Notes: generated by a model not told the origin, from the sequence alone. Positions 17,801 to 26,193 are shown, numbered from the stretch's first letter. The stretch: 64,000 bases of DNA from Methanobrevibacter sp. (GCF_017427765.1 NZ_JAFRSC010000034.1:1-64000); one strand, 5' to 3'. Numbers and translations: made by a program.

Positions 17801-20800
17801 GATATTCATCCAGTCTTATTGTATGATATCCTGCTTGTGAATAAATTTTTTCGCTTTTGGCAACTTCTTTGCCGTTTATTGTAACAGTGTATGTGAAATA
17901 GGTTGGTTTTTCAAAGTATGTGGAAAATGCAGATAGAAATTCCTCATCTTTTGCTGTGAACTTATTTTTATAATAGATTTGGGTTGTATTTGTGCACAAA
18001 AAGTCTGTGAGGCCTGCAAAGTCGTATTGGTATATCTCCTGATATCCGATATCTGCTTCGTTGAAAATGAATGTGTATGTATGCATATATGGAGCAATTT
18101 CTTCTGAGAGTTTTTGTTCGTAAGACAGGTATCCGAAACCGTTATCTCCCCATTCATCTCCCCAGCTGTTTTTAAATATCCATGCACCTTTTGCATAATT
18201 TCCCAAACAGTCAATGCCGTTGTATTCATCGTTCCACCCGATAAGACTGACGGTATGCAGTCCGTTTGAAATATTATTGACTGTCCAATCAAAAATCACA
18301 CAGACCGCTCCGGAATTAATTATTGCATTTTTAATTGCGTAATTGTCGCTTGTGTTTTGACGGGCAGGCAGGAATGCGATATCCTGAATGTAATATACCG
18401 GATAGAGATCTTCAGATAGTGAAGATAGTGGATTGTAAACGTCATATTCTTCATCTGCAGGTCCTAGCCAGCTTGCCAGATAACCCATAAACATGGTGTC
18501 ATATCCTCCGGCATTTGAATCAATATTTAATCCGTATATTGATGTGACTGCCATCATATTTTTTGCGTTGTTTTCTGAAAAGTCATAAGTCTGTCCGGTT
18601 GCTTTTTTAAGGCAGGCTTCAAGTGTTGCAATACCTGCAAATGCCCAGCAGTTCTTTCCGTTTTCCTGATTTTGAACTTTTGTAATGTAGCCGTAATCTC
18701 GGGAATCATAAATTTTTGGCAGATAAGTTATATTGGATGTATAATTTATTAATGGGACTGAATTATATTCCTTTTTAAACTCATACACATTTCCGAAATT
18801 GGAATCCAGTTTTCTGTCTTCAAAATTAAAAATGAGTTTGCCGTCAATTCCATTAATGTCAAGTTCACTGTAATTCATATCATCATACCAATAACAAACC
18901 CCGTTCCTGTCTTCATTTATGGTCACTCTTGTGTTATTCTCAAAGACCGGCAGGACCCACCATCCGCGTGTTTTTCTGTTGTCATATGCAGTATATGTAT
19001 TGAGGCACTCTCTTTTCTCATAGTCTTCAGAATTTATGTTGCCTATCACTGACATAATTTTAAGGCTGGTAAGATCGTCGCCATTGAAGTTATAAATTTG
19101 AATATCAAGGAATCGCAAATTCAAATCGCTGCGTGAATGTTGTGAATCATAGATTATTGTTCGGTTTGAATAATCATCATAATTTATAAAGATAATCTGG
19201 TCGTTAGGATTGTCTTCATCATGAATATTAACGTCAACAATATTTTCGGATTCAATCGGGGTAAAATTCATATCTGAAGCAAATTCGTCTCTTAGGTAGG
19301 CATAATAAGATAAATCTGAATGATAACCGTTAGCATTGCTAACTACATAAGTTAAAATATTACTGTAATTGCAGTATTCCTCACCGTTTGCATTGGAACC
19401 GTTAAAAAGACCTACAGCAAAATAAATATCCTCAAAAACATTTCCACTTTGGGGAATGTCTCCATAATATTCATCAACATATATTTTTGACCCTTTTTTT
19501 GCTGAAGAGTATAGGAAACGATTGTTTGTAATGTTGTTTATTTTTTGAGGGCTCCTGATGTATGCCGCACCGCCATTCTGTGAACTGGAAAGTAAAAATG
19601 TTGAGTTATCAAGGCTAAGAGATCCGTAAATGGTATAAAGTGAACCTCCACTATAGAATGCGGAATTATTGACAAATCTGCTATCTTTGATTTCTAACTC
19701 AGTATTTAGGGAGCATACCGCACCGCCAAAATCGGAATTACAGTTCACATATTCACAGGAATGGCTGTACAGCACGGAATTTAAACAGTAAATTGCACCT
19801 CCTCCATCGATAAGAGATGTACATTCATCAAATATGCAGTTTTTAAGCTGCACGTAATCATCATTAAAACATAGGGAACCTCCAAAACCAAGACAAGTGG
19901 AATTGTAAAATGTGTTGTTTTCTAAAAAGACCATACCGTATTTTGAGTAGATGTCCCCTCCGGCATAGAATGCAAAATTTTCACTGAATTTGCAATCTGC
20001 AATGTCTAATGCGGAATGGATTGAACAGATTGCCCCACCAATATTTGCCATGTCTGAAGTATTAAAAAATGAACCTCTACAGTGAACATTGGATTCTTGA
20101 GAAAAGATGCAAGTTCCATTATAGCCGGTATTGGCTGCAAAATTACAGAAATTAATATAAATATCTGTATTGTTGGCTGATAGTGTGCCTCCATAGTATC
20201 CATAATTGCCGCTGAAATTGCAGGAATTAAATGCGGTTTCATTATTTTCGGTTAGGTATATTGCACCTCCATAATATTCGCAAGCATTATCAAGGAATTT
20301 GCATTCAGCATATAATGGGGATTCGTCTCTATTTGAAAGGATGGCTCCACCATCATCTGCAGAATTTCCTTCGAAACAACATAATTCAAATGAAGGGCGG
20401 TAGTTTCCTCTTGAATAAATTGCTCCTCCGCTTAATGCCTCATTAAGATAAAAATGACAGTTGACAAATGACGGATATCTATTTTGGGCCATATAAACGG
20501 CACCGCCCATACCGTACGCATAATTTTCTTCAAAAATGCAGTTAACAAATGATGTGTAATTGTTGCCGCCTAAAAAAACAGTTCCTGTATCGGCTTCATT
20601 ATCAATAAATTTACAGTTTTCAAATCTGATGTTGTTGGAGTAAATTGCACTGACAATGCCCGAATATTCATTGTAACCTTTCTGAAAGACTATATTTTTC
20701 AAAACGACATTGTCTGCTTTATTTATTAAAAGCAATGGGGAATCTACCATTCCATCAATAGCATGTCCTTTGCCGTCAATTGTTATTGATTTGGTGATTG

Positions 20801-21089
20801 TTATTCCGTTTCTGCTTTTAAAATCAGTAGTATAATGGTAATCATCTGTCAGGTAAATGGTTGAGTCTTTCGGTGCATTGTTTATCTGGTTTTGAAGTTC
20901 TGTGAAAGTTCTGAATTTTGAACTTTCTAAAGGAGTATCTTCGCTTAAATCTATAGATTCGTCAAGCTTTTGTAAAGCATAGCTCGAGTTGGTCATATCT
21001 GCAGATGTATCACTGGCATTTACTGCCGATAGCGTTCCAATTGCTATAGTCGTTAATAAAAAAATGAAGATAATCCTTTTATTAATCAT
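14877..21089 (-). CDS. Adhesin-like protein, beta-helix repeats with embedded papain-like (C1) protease
   Basis: 2070 residues. A signal peptide (1-26) is followed by a right-handed beta-helix region (about 60-560) of 24-residue coils with GGAIYS-type turns, and a linker of unknown fold. From about 780 to 1010 there is a C1 peptidase domain: Gln808 and Cys814 in the context GKNCWAFAG, His945 in LHTVSLIGW and Asn974 in KNSWGDEWG. A second beta-helix (about 1300-1760) and two Big_1-like Ig modules (about 1885-2070) complete it. All four catalytic positions are present. There is no C-terminal membrane segment. It is promoter-proximal to the 308-residue DUF11 gene and downstream of a TIR operon on the same strand. 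Confidence 0.9.
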   Translation of the reverse strand: MINKRIIFIFLLTTIAIGTLSAVNASDTSADMTNSSYALQKLDESIDLSEDTPLESSKFRTFTELQNQINNAPKDSTIYLTDDYHYTTDFKSRNGITITKSITIDGKGHAIDGMVDSPLLLINKADNVVLKNIVFQKGYNEYSGIVSAIYSNNIRFENCKFIDNEADTGTVFLGGNNYTSFVNCIFEENYAYGMGGAVYMAQNRYPSFVNCHFYLNEALSGGAIYSRGNYRPSFELCCFEGNSADDGGAILSNRDESPLYAECKFLDNACEYYGGAIYLTENNETAFNSCNFSGNYGYYGGTLSANNTDIYINFCNFAANTGYNGTCIFSQESNVHCRGSFFNTSDMANIGGAICSIHSALDIADCKFSENFAFYAGGDIYSKYGMVFLENNTFYNSTCLGFGGSLCFNDDYVQLKNCIFDECTSLIDGGGAIYCLNSVLYSHSCEYVNCNSDFGGAVCSLNTELEIKDSRFVNNSAFYSGGSLYTIYGSLSLDNSTFLLSSSQNGGAAYIRSPQKINNITNNRFLYSSAKKGSKIYVDEYYGDIPQSGNVFEDIYFAVGLFNGSNANGEEYCNYSNILTYVVSNANGYHSDLSYYAYLRDEFASDMNFTPIESENIVDVNIHDEDNPNDQIIFINYDDYSNRTIIYDSQHSRSDLNLRFLDIQIYNFNGDDLTSLKIMSVIGNINSEDYEKRECLNTYTAYDNRKTRGWWVLPVFENNTRVTINEDRNGVCYWYDDMNYSELDINGIDGKLIFNFEDRKLDSNFGNVYEFKKEYNSVPLINYTSNITYLPKIYDSRDYGYITKVQNQENGKNCWAFAGIATLEACLKKATGQTYDFSENNAKNMMAVTSIYGLNIDSNAGGYDTMFMGYLASWLGPADEEYDVYNPLSSLSEDLYPVYYIQDIAFLPARQNTSDNYAIKNAIINSGAVCVIFDWTVNNISNGLHTVSLIGWNDEYNGIDCLGNYAKGAWIFKNSWGDEWGDNGFGYLSYEQKLSEEIAPYMHTYTFIFNEADIGYQEIYQYDFAGLTDFLCTNTTQIYYKNKFTAKDEEFLSAFSTYFEKPTYFTYTVTINGKEVAKSEKIYSQAGYHTIRLDEYLLLNKSNEFEIIIKLIDANIPVCQADELYKQIYPSNVSFFSYNSKDWMDLNDLTSQYNFSYTGAKANTSQVACIKAFTTTSRMDYTPLSTSVVTPLGTRIGSTYDMYNLNVVSFKEVPLNKTVFISMNIPEWGENETYEQLVEIKINGETYYSKINGGKSVLKISFDKEGNYTFSAKLKSNYYYSRPVTFDFVVTSSVTDVATTNTLTELHSMIFHSDAGDVINLTDDYYYDVNFQDVIVIDHSLTIEGNGHTINCLSKSGLFQSDDDCEVTLRNINIIGANESSIIAFGNLNIYNCTFSDNEGAYGGAVYCEGQLTVSDSIFKSNYCYVNGGAIISYGPCNIENSLFESNRADKCGGALAAFEYMNITNCKFINNTGDLGGAVYSLKEGFIDNTLFKSNSADNGGALYTVGENKIENSIFESNTAQYGGAIISYDYVDVIKCNFKNNSATYNGGSFYSNDKLNIEDSMFESNSADTQGGALAAYENINITNCKFINNTGNMGGAVYSLMGGFIDNTVFKSNSADDGGALYTVGKNKIENSIFESNTAQYGGAILCENDLNITNCDFKNNSATDNGGALSLDGDSIIKNSKFNSNSAIYGGAICSGYDAPTKLINCEFTNDLATEYGGSIFSESTLEISNSNFKSNLNREAILFYAHNPTSQLYLKNNKMEMGNENAAAIWYTGYCPYDSPLYLVFSNISAVKGNNVSLARLVNDDGNTFTVSDLNFTLTNKNNKEDVKNLKIKYTRELGGYILNTSDIDLGEYELDGNLSDDSLVSYTVKTGTLKIVKPAVLTSSGLEKVYGTNAKLTVTLKDDKGNAIANTNVKVKISGKTYTIKTNSKGQASLAINLAPNTYSTTITFEGNSQYSSASCQVKVVIKKATPKLTANKKTFKVSAKTKKYTITLKNNLGKVMKNTKVTIKVNGKTYTVKTNSKGQATFTLKITKKGTYKATIKYNGDKYYNSVTKTATITVKK
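16070..16736 (-). repeat. 366-base tandem duplication inside the adhesin gene
   Basis: About 300 bases at 16070-16370 recur at 16436-16736 with near-identity (for example the stretch starting ATTGCTCCTCCGTATTGGGC occurs at 16141 and 16507). The offset of 366 bases equals 122 residues, about five beta-helix coils, and preserves the frame. Confidence 0.85.
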
Positions 21090-21110
21090 AATATTATTAT
21101 GTATTATAAT

Positions 21111-21120
21111 ATATTTATAT
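21111..21120 (-). promoter_or_regulatory. BoxA promoter of the adhesin gene
   Basis: Read on the minus strand, ATATAAATAT is centred about 26 bases before the ATG at 21089, which places the transcription start at or next to the start codon. The gene has no ribosome-binding site, so the mRNA is probably leaderless. The box begins only 5 bases after the stop of the upstream TIR gene. Confidence 0.55.
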
Positions 21121-21124
21121 TGTC

Positions 21125-22000
21125 CTATTTTGCGATAACATAACTTTCATTTGAAAGCATTTTGTCATTGATGTCAAACAATTTAAAGTCAATGTGGTCT
21201 GCGTTATTATTGTTTATAGGTCCTGACCAGATTTTTCCTGATTTAAACTCATCTGCGGTGGAATTTACCTCATAAACCAGATTGCCGTCTTTATCCATGA
21301 ACTTGATGTTCATAAAGTATGACTCGGAATTTGAAGGAAGATTATAGGATTCTCCGTAGACTGTATATATGTATTTTCCCTCTGATGGGGAAACCTCAAC
21401 GCCGGTGACGTTCATTTTAAAGGCACCGTCATCTGTTGTATGCTGGCCTGTCGGCACAATTACAAAAAGATAAACCAAAACAGCTATTACAGCTATCGGA
21501 ATTGCAACAGCAAGAACCTTTTTGATGAGGTTTTCTTTCTTTTTAGGGTTGATTTTTTCAAACAAATCAACGTATTTGTCCTCAAGAGTTACCTTGCCTG
21601 CCGGCTTTTCAATGATTTTTGAGGTTGTTTTAACCAGTTTTTCAAGCTGCTTTTTGGTGTTGGGATAAGAAGGTATCTTATCCTGGGTTTCCAGTATAAA
21701 CTCAAGATTGCCCTCAAGTTCTGCTCCGTCAATGTTGAGAGCAACAATCGGAATGTTTTTTGAAAAGGCAAGATCAGTTTCGGTAATGATTTGATTTGTC
21801 TTCTGGCTGTTTTTTGATAAAACCACAACAAAACACTTCGAATATGCTATTGCATCTGTAATTTCTGATACAGCCTTATCTGAGGACATGTCCTTTGTTT
21901 TAATCCATGATTTGATGTTGTTCTGCTTAAATATGTTGTAAATGCCGTCACAGTACTCGCCGTCTTTTTCATCATAGTATATGTAAACGTCATGATCCAT
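21125..22000 (-). CDS. TIR-domain protein with transmembrane segment and extracellular C-terminus
   Basis: 291 residues. The N-terminal TIR domain (about 1-135) has VYIYYDEKDGEYCDGIYNI at the first strand/helix in outline, IKSWIKTKDMSSDKAVS, CFVVVLSKNSQKTN and Glu74 in ITETDLAF, the position of the catalytic glutamate in NAD-cleaving TIRs. A single membrane helix (about 163-185, VLAVAIPIAVIAVLVYLFVI) follows. The C-terminal 100 residues form a beta-rich domain (MNVTGVEVSPSEGKYIYTVY) resembling FxLYD-like extracellular modules. A TAGGAGC ribosome-binding site precedes the ATG. It is the last gene of a three-gene operon (23312 to 21125). A signalling or immune role is inference. Confidence 0.8.
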   Translation of the reverse strand: MDHDVYIYYDEKDGEYCDGIYNIFKQNNIKSWIKTKDMSSDKAVSEITDAIAYSKCFVVVLSKNSQKTNQIITETDLAFSKNIPIVALNIDGAELEGNLEFILETQDKIPSYPNTKKQLEKLVKTTSKIIEKPAGKVTLEDKYVDLFEKINPKKKENLIKKVLAVAIPIAVIAVLVYLFVIVPTGQHTTDDGAFKMNVTGVEVSPSEGKYIYTVYGESYNLPSNSESYFMNIKFMDKDGNLVYEVNSTADEFKSGKIWSGPINNNNADHIDFKLFDINDKMLSNESYVIAK

Positions 22001-22011
22001 TTTAAAAGCTC

Positions 22012-22821
22012 CTAAAGCTCGACATATTCCTCATAAAGGTAATTGAAGAGATTGTCGTCTGATGTGGTAAATCTTAAAACTGATTTTCTTGTTAAGAATT
22101 CATTTCTGATTACAAATCCGTGTATGATTGCCAAAATCCAGAATATGATAAATATCACGTTAAACATCTTAAACAACGGATATGATACAAACAGGAAATC
22201 TAAAACCTCGAAATAAAGTATAAAAATCATTAGTGAAGGAATCATATATAAAATACCCATCCCTGCCCACAGTTTTTTGGAGGCGCTTATTCCCATGTAG
22301 ATAAATGAAGCCCAATAAATCGGTGTAAAAAGCAGGATAAGGGAAATGTAGTCCTTTTTGTGCTTTGATAAGTCCTCAGGAATGAAATTGGTCAAATCGA
22401 CAAGTACCGGAACATCGGTTTTTATATCGCACAGCTCCTTTGCATCCTCAACCAAGGTTTCAAGCTTGTCTTCAGGTTTAGGAGACGCCATAAGCCACTG
22501 TGACACCTTAAGGTGATACTCCATATCTCCTTCAGGTTCTGAATTGTCAATATTGAATGAGATAATCGGCTTGTTTCGGGTAAAAGCCATTTTGATTTCA
22601 TTGTTAACGTATTTTGATTCCTGCGAATTTTTGGAAAACACCAGAACAACGATTTTTGTTGTTTTTATGGCTTTTGAAATCTCGTCAATGTAGCTTTTTC
22701 CCGAAGAAATGTTTCTCGGCGCAATCCAGCAGGTAAGGCCGTTCTGCTCAAGGGCATAACAGATCTTTTCTGCTATGGCACTGTCCTTTGTGGAATAGCT
22801 AATAAAAACGTCCTGACTCAT
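22012..22821 (-). CDS. TIR-domain protein with multispan membrane C-terminus
   Basis: 269 residues. The TIR domain (about 1-135) is canonical: DVFISYSTKDSAIAEKI, GLTCWIAPRNISSGKSY, KIVVLVFSKNSQES and Glu75 in NNEIKMAF. The C-terminal half has three or four hydrophobic helices (about 158-245), for example LILLFTPIYWASFIYMG and VIFIIFWILAIIHGFV. AGGTGATATT precedes the ATG, which overlaps the stop of the upstream gene as ATGA. It differs from the neighbouring TIR protein in its membrane portion, so the pair looks like a receptor/partner arrangement rather than a fresh duplication. Confidence 0.82.
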   Translation of the reverse strand: MSQDVFISYSTKDSAIAEKICYALEQNGLTCWIAPRNISSGKSYIDEISKAIKTTKIVVLVFSKNSQESKYVNNEIKMAFTRNKPIISFNIDNSEPEGDMEYHLKVSQWLMASPKPEDKLETLVEDAKELCDIKTDVPVLVDLTNFIPEDLSKHKKDYISLILLFTPIYWASFIYMGISASKKLWAGMGILYMIPSLMIFILYFEVLDFLFVSYPLFKMFNVIFIIFWILAIIHGFVIRNEFLTRKSVLRFTTSDDNLFNYLYEEYVEL

Positions 22822-23312
22822 AATATCACCTTGCTGTTGAATACTGAATCTACGAGATATCCTCTGTTGTTTGCATCAAAAAGATAGACTGTAGTGTCTT
22901 TTGTAAAATTATGGCTGTTTTTGTCAAAGGAATCAATAGGAATAATCATGGAGTGGTATTTGAATCCGGATGCGTCTTCAAACTCCATAGTTACAACATA
23001 GCAGCTCTCATTAAAGTATTCGACAGTTCCCTGATTGACCTTGGAAAAATGACTTAAAAGATTAGTAAGCCTTGCATCGTTTGAACTCAATTTGGAAACG
23101 TTCATGTCATAAAAAGAGTATGCCGGATTTTTAAACACGACAGTATCGCCAATAACAGTGTAGTTTGAGCTAGCCGGATGATACATAGTGATAGAATCAG
23201 TAACGTTGTTTACCTCATCTATGTAGTCGTGGCTTAGAAATGCATAACCACTGTAAAGCAGTATGATAATTGCTGTTGCTATAATTAGGTATTCAATAGT
23301 CTTTTTGTTCAT
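22818..23312 (-). CDS. Membrane-anchored extracellular protein, first gene of TIR operon
   Basis: 164 residues. One N-terminal membrane segment (about 7-25, YLIIATAIIILLYSGYAF), then an extracytoplasmic domain of about 135 residues with beta-strand character (SNYTVIGDTVVFKNPAYSF, CYVVTMEFEDASGFKYHSM) and several N-glycosylation sequons. I do not recognise the family. It overlaps the TIR gene by 4 bases and heads the operon. A BoxA-like ATTTAAATAT about 25 bases before the ATG suggests a leaderless start. It could act as an external sensor for the TIR proteins; this is inferred only from linkage and topology. Confidence 0.65.
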   Translation of the reverse strand: MNKKTIEYLIIATAIIILLYSGYAFLSHDYIDEVNNVTDSITMYHPASSNYTVIGDTVVFKNPAYSFYDMNVSKLSSNDARLTNLLSHFSKVNQGTVEYFNESCYVVTMEFEDASGFKYHSMIIPIDSFDKNSHNFTKDTTVYLFDANNRGYLVDSVFNSKVIL

Positions 23313-23684
23313 ATCTAAAATTAAATCTATTATTGGTGATATTTAAATTGTTATGTTGTTGTAAAAAAAAATATTTACTGGTACATATATTGTCGCTCAA
23401 TAAATACTCAGTAGAATCAATTCAAAATTACTACTCTTGGAGGCAATGAGAAAGATCGTCGATATGTCAAATCATTAATACGAACCAGTTTATGATGTTA
23501 TATACATCTTTCAACAGTTACATTAATGTGGAAGGAGGATTATATGTCTTTTTCAAATTTAACATTATGGTGTAGGTATTCTTCGCTTTATTTAAGTAAG
23601 GAGGTTCATTTTATTTTTCATAGTATTTAAGTATGGGAATTGCAGTTTCCATGTTGGGCTTAAATCCCATACATTCTACTTTTA
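23313..23684. other. Intergenic region without a supported gene
   Basis: About 370 bases with the promoter of the TIR operon at its left edge. The middle contains short, broken reading frames (for example AMRKIVDMSNH ending in TAA near 23440-23475) and two good-looking GGAGG sites (near 23534 and 23600) with only very short frames after them, so it may be a decayed gene. An 8-bp inverted repeat (GTATGGGA at 23631-23638, TCCCATAC at 23665-23672) lies just beyond the next gene and may be its terminator. Confidence 0.4.
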
Positions 23685-24437
23685 TTAATAATCCTCATCT
23701 TCATAGTTGCTATAGTCATAATCATCATAACTGCTTGATGAACTTTCTGAATAATCATTATAGCCATAATCATTATAGTCACTGTAGGAATTATAAGAAT
23801 TATAATAACTTGAATCATCATATCCGTCATAATAACCAGTGAAATATCCGTACTGAGCAGCTAGAATCAAATCATCTTCAGAATATTTGGTTTTATCAAC
23901 ACTGCTGGTATTTGTCGGTGTCGGTGAACCTGTTTGCTCGAGATTTGCATTTGCAGCTTCTCCCGGAGCTCCTAAAACCAGACTGTCAATCATGTGTTTT
24001 ATAATGTCCAGACTGTCACTTCCGATAATGATATTGTCATGGGTTGCATTGTTGCTGATATAGACAATATAATAATGGGTTCCGTTTACTGTGTTTTCTT
24101 TAATCTGATAATTATTGTATGTTTCAACGTCTTTAGATCCGTTTATTAGCATGTCCCGTGCAAGGGCAAATCCTCCTGCACCAACAAGGCTGAAATCTTC
24201 CTGGCTGTTGAATGAAGTCATGGAAGTATGTTTGGACGCACAGGCGTAGGTTCTAATCCCATTAACATCTTTGGTCCATGAAGCATCATCCGCTTTTGGA
24301 GCGTCTATTGTTGTACCGTTGCTTAAGTTGATTTTTTCATATTCTACGCTTGGAAACAGTAAGGCATAACCAACAGAAATTGCAAGGATAGCTATTGTTG
24401 CAATCAAAGCAATTATAATGAGTTTATTTTTTTCCAT
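23685..24437 (-). CDS. Membrane-anchored protein with Tyr/Ser/Asp-rich C-terminal tail
   Basis: 250 residues. N-terminal membrane helix (residues 5-28), an extracytoplasmic domain (about 30-150) with YEKINLSNGTTIDAPKADD at its start and DNIIIGSDSLDIIKHMIDS near its end, then a tail of about 55 residues made almost only of Y, D, S, N and G (YYNSYNSYSDYNDYGYNDYS). The domain resembles small methanobrevibacter surface proteins. The start at 24437 is chosen because GTGATAAAA precedes it. The tail is a low-complexity, acidic, aromatic sequence of the kind seen in adhesive or disordered surface proteins. The function is unknown. Confidence 0.65.
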   Translation of the reverse strand: MEKNKLIIIALIATIAILAISVGYALLFPSVEYEKINLSNGTTIDAPKADDASWTKDVNGIRTYACASKHTSMTSFNSQEDFSLVGAGGFALARDMLINGSKDVETYNNYQIKENTVNGTHYYIVYISNNATHDNIIIGSDSLDIIKHMIDSLVLGAPGEAANANLEQTGSPTPTNTSSVDKTKYSEDDLILAAQYGYFTGYYDGYDDSSYYNSYNSYSDYNDYGYNDYSESSSSSYDDYDYSNYEDEDY

Positions 24438-24576
24438 TTTTATCACTAACTATTTACTTCTTGTTAATATTATATTTGAAATTTGAATTATTTATTTTTT
24501 ATTATGTGTTTAGTGTAAACATCAAATCAAAGAATAGATTAACCACATCAGACAATATTATAATCAAGGTGATTTC

Positions 24577-24750
24577 ATGGCTGATAAAACCAACATTGAA
24601 CAAAGAATTAAACAGGCAAAAGATTTGAAGGAATCTTTAGAAGAAAAATTCGAAAAGGTTAAGGGTACTCCTAGAGGAGAGGAGTTCAAAATTCAGATTG
24701 AAAAGCTCGACGGTTTAATAGCTCATCTTGAGGATGAACTCAAAAAATAA
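24577..24750 (+). CDS. Small coiled-coil protein, 57 residues
   Basis: MADKTNIEQRIKQAKDLKES continues as a charged helical sequence (E/K/L-rich) ending HLEDELKK. AAGGTGATTTC gives a strong ribosome-binding site before the ATG, and codon use resembles that of neighbouring genes. It is alone on the plus strand and divergent from the gene at 23685-24437. I do not recognise a family; it is a small soluble helical hairpin, perhaps a regulator or scaffold. Confidence 0.6.
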   Translation: MADKTNIEQRIKQAKDLKESLEEKFEKVKGTPRGEEFKIQIEKLDGLIAHLEDELKK

Positions 24751-24874
24751 TTTCAGGTCAATTTTTCAATTTAACCAAATAAATCATTTAATCGATAATT
24801 TGCTATAAAAAATTAATCCAAATCAATAGTTAAGCGAGTATTTTAAGTCATCTGACTTTTTTAGATTATATAAT

Positions 24875-25375
24875 CTACTTTATCAACATTAACACAAACC
24901 TGATGATGGCTAGAATTATTATAACAATAACAACCGCAATGGCTGTTCTTTTAAATCCTCTAAAAATCCCGCTTCCGAAATTTTTCAAATCCTTTCTGTC
25001 GCTTTTTTTCATGAATTCCTTTGCCTCATCATCTTGGCCGAAATATCTGAAAATGTCTCTGACGAGCTTTTTAGAGATGTTTGAAGCCATTGGCTGTGAA
25101 CTGTACTTGCTCCATTCCTTGGTGTATGACTGAATTTGGGTGAGGCTTTCATTCAGCTTAATAAGACCAACAGACGCTATTCTTTTGGTATTCTCATCAT
25201 AGGTTGTTGTGCGGATTATAATGTTTATTGTCCCGTCGTCGTAGGTTTTTACAGATTCGATTTTTGAAAGCTGCTTTGTGGATTTAACAATATTTTCTAT
25301 TGCAGATATTATTTCGTCAGGTGTTTTTTCTATTGATGCCACTTCAGCTTCGCTGTTTTTGTAATCTTCATACAT
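24875..25375 (-). CDS. Hypothetical protein with C-terminal membrane anchor
   Basis: 166 residues. The N-terminal 90 residues are a soluble alpha/beta region (VKTYDDGTINIIIRTTTYDE), followed by a helical segment (VRDIFRYFGQDDEAKEFMKK) and one C-terminal hydrophobic helix (about 143-164, TAIAVVIVIIILAIIRFVL). No family is recognised. It is 20 bases downstream of the channel-like gene on the same strand and probably in the same transcript. A tail-anchored topology with a cytoplasmic domain is likely. Confidence 0.6.
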   Translation of the reverse strand: MYEDYKNSEAEVASIEKTPDEIISAIENIVKSTKQLSKIESVKTYDDGTINIIIRTTTYDENTKRIASVGLIKLNESLTQIQSYTKEWSKYSSQPMASNISKKLVRDIFRYFGQDDEAKEFMKKSDRKDLKNFGSGIFRGFKRTAIAVVIVIIILAIIRFVLMLIK

Positions 25376-25395
25376 TTTATCATTTAATTATAATG

Positions 25396-26193
25396 TTAAT
25401 CTTCATTGTTTTTTTTAATAAGCTCTTCCAGTCTGTCCAGTCTTTCATCATACTTGTCTATTTTTTTGTTGAAATGACGTATTAAAATGGCAGATGCCAA
25501 TGTGGCTGTACCTACGCCGGAGAGAATATATCCTCCCCAAACCAGAAAAATGGAATTTATTTTTCCAGGAATTGATTGGCCTAAAACTGTATATCCGTTA
25601 CTTGTAAATGCATTTGAAACCATGACAAGTGAATCAAGAGGATTAACTGATTCTACAACTTGAGTTATCAGAAAACTAACAAAGATTATTGTAAACAATA
25701 AGATTACTGTGATTCCAAGTCCGTTTGACTTAGTATAGGTTCTGAATTCATCGAAATACACTTTCATGAAATATATGAATATTGGGATGTGAATCAAATC
25801 AAGTAGTCCAACGAGATTTAGCCCGAATATCGTAAATGTCATTGAACTGAATGGAATCAGAAATATTAATAGGATTTTGTTTTTTATTGAGCTTTTATCA
25901 AGTGTTATTGCAAGATATAGTGAAAGGAAAATGTCAAATATTGCAAAATAGATTATATTTCCATCATCGAATATTAAGAAATACAGTATATTGATGAAAA
26001 ACAGCGCCATCATTACAAGGTAATACATTTGCCTTAGGGAATGGACTTCCTCTTCGGGGAAATATTCTTTTGCATGGAATATCTTTAATTTTGAATCTTT
26101 AAGACGATTTAAAATAGCGATTCCGACAAACATCAGAACTAAAAAAATCACTATTTCAATTGCAAACTGGAGATATCCTAAATAAAAATTCAT
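25396..26193 (-). CDS. Multispan membrane protein with ion-channel-like pore segment
   Basis: 265 residues with about six or seven hydrophobic helices. Near residues 195-245, a pore-helix/filter-like stretch (DSLVMVSNAFTSNGYTVLG) followed by a hydrophobic helix resembles the Ion_trans_2 arrangement, although the filter reads TSNGYT instead of TVGYG. The C-terminus is a charged coiled coil (KIDKYDERLDRLEELIKKNN), typical of a cytoplasmic tetramerisation helix. The ATG at 26193 is preferred over an upstream GTG. It lies 12 bases after the SpoIIM-like gene. The channel assignment is tentative. Confidence 0.55.
   Translation of the reverse strand: MNFYLGYLQFAIEIVIFLVLMFVGIAILNRLKDSKLKIFHAKEYFPEEEVHSLRQMYYLVMMALFFINILYFLIFDDGNIIYFAIFDIFLSLYLAITLDKSSIKNKILLIFLIPFSSMTFTIFGLNLVGLLDLIHIPIFIYFMKVYFDEFRTYTKSNGLGITVILLFTIIFVSFLITQVVESVNPLDSLVMVSNAFTSNGYTVLGQSIPGKINSIFLVWGGYILSGVGTATLASAILIRHFNKKIDKYDERLDRLEELIKKNNED

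Noticed and set aside
17876..18292. 138-residue frame in a second minus-strand register within the protease adhesin
   Set aside because: It overlaps the conserved His/Asn part of the C1 domain and has no independent signals.
23400..23560. Small protein genes after GGAGG sites in the TIR upstream gap
   Set aside because: The frames after the sites are about ten residues or interrupted by stops; nothing indicates a functional product.
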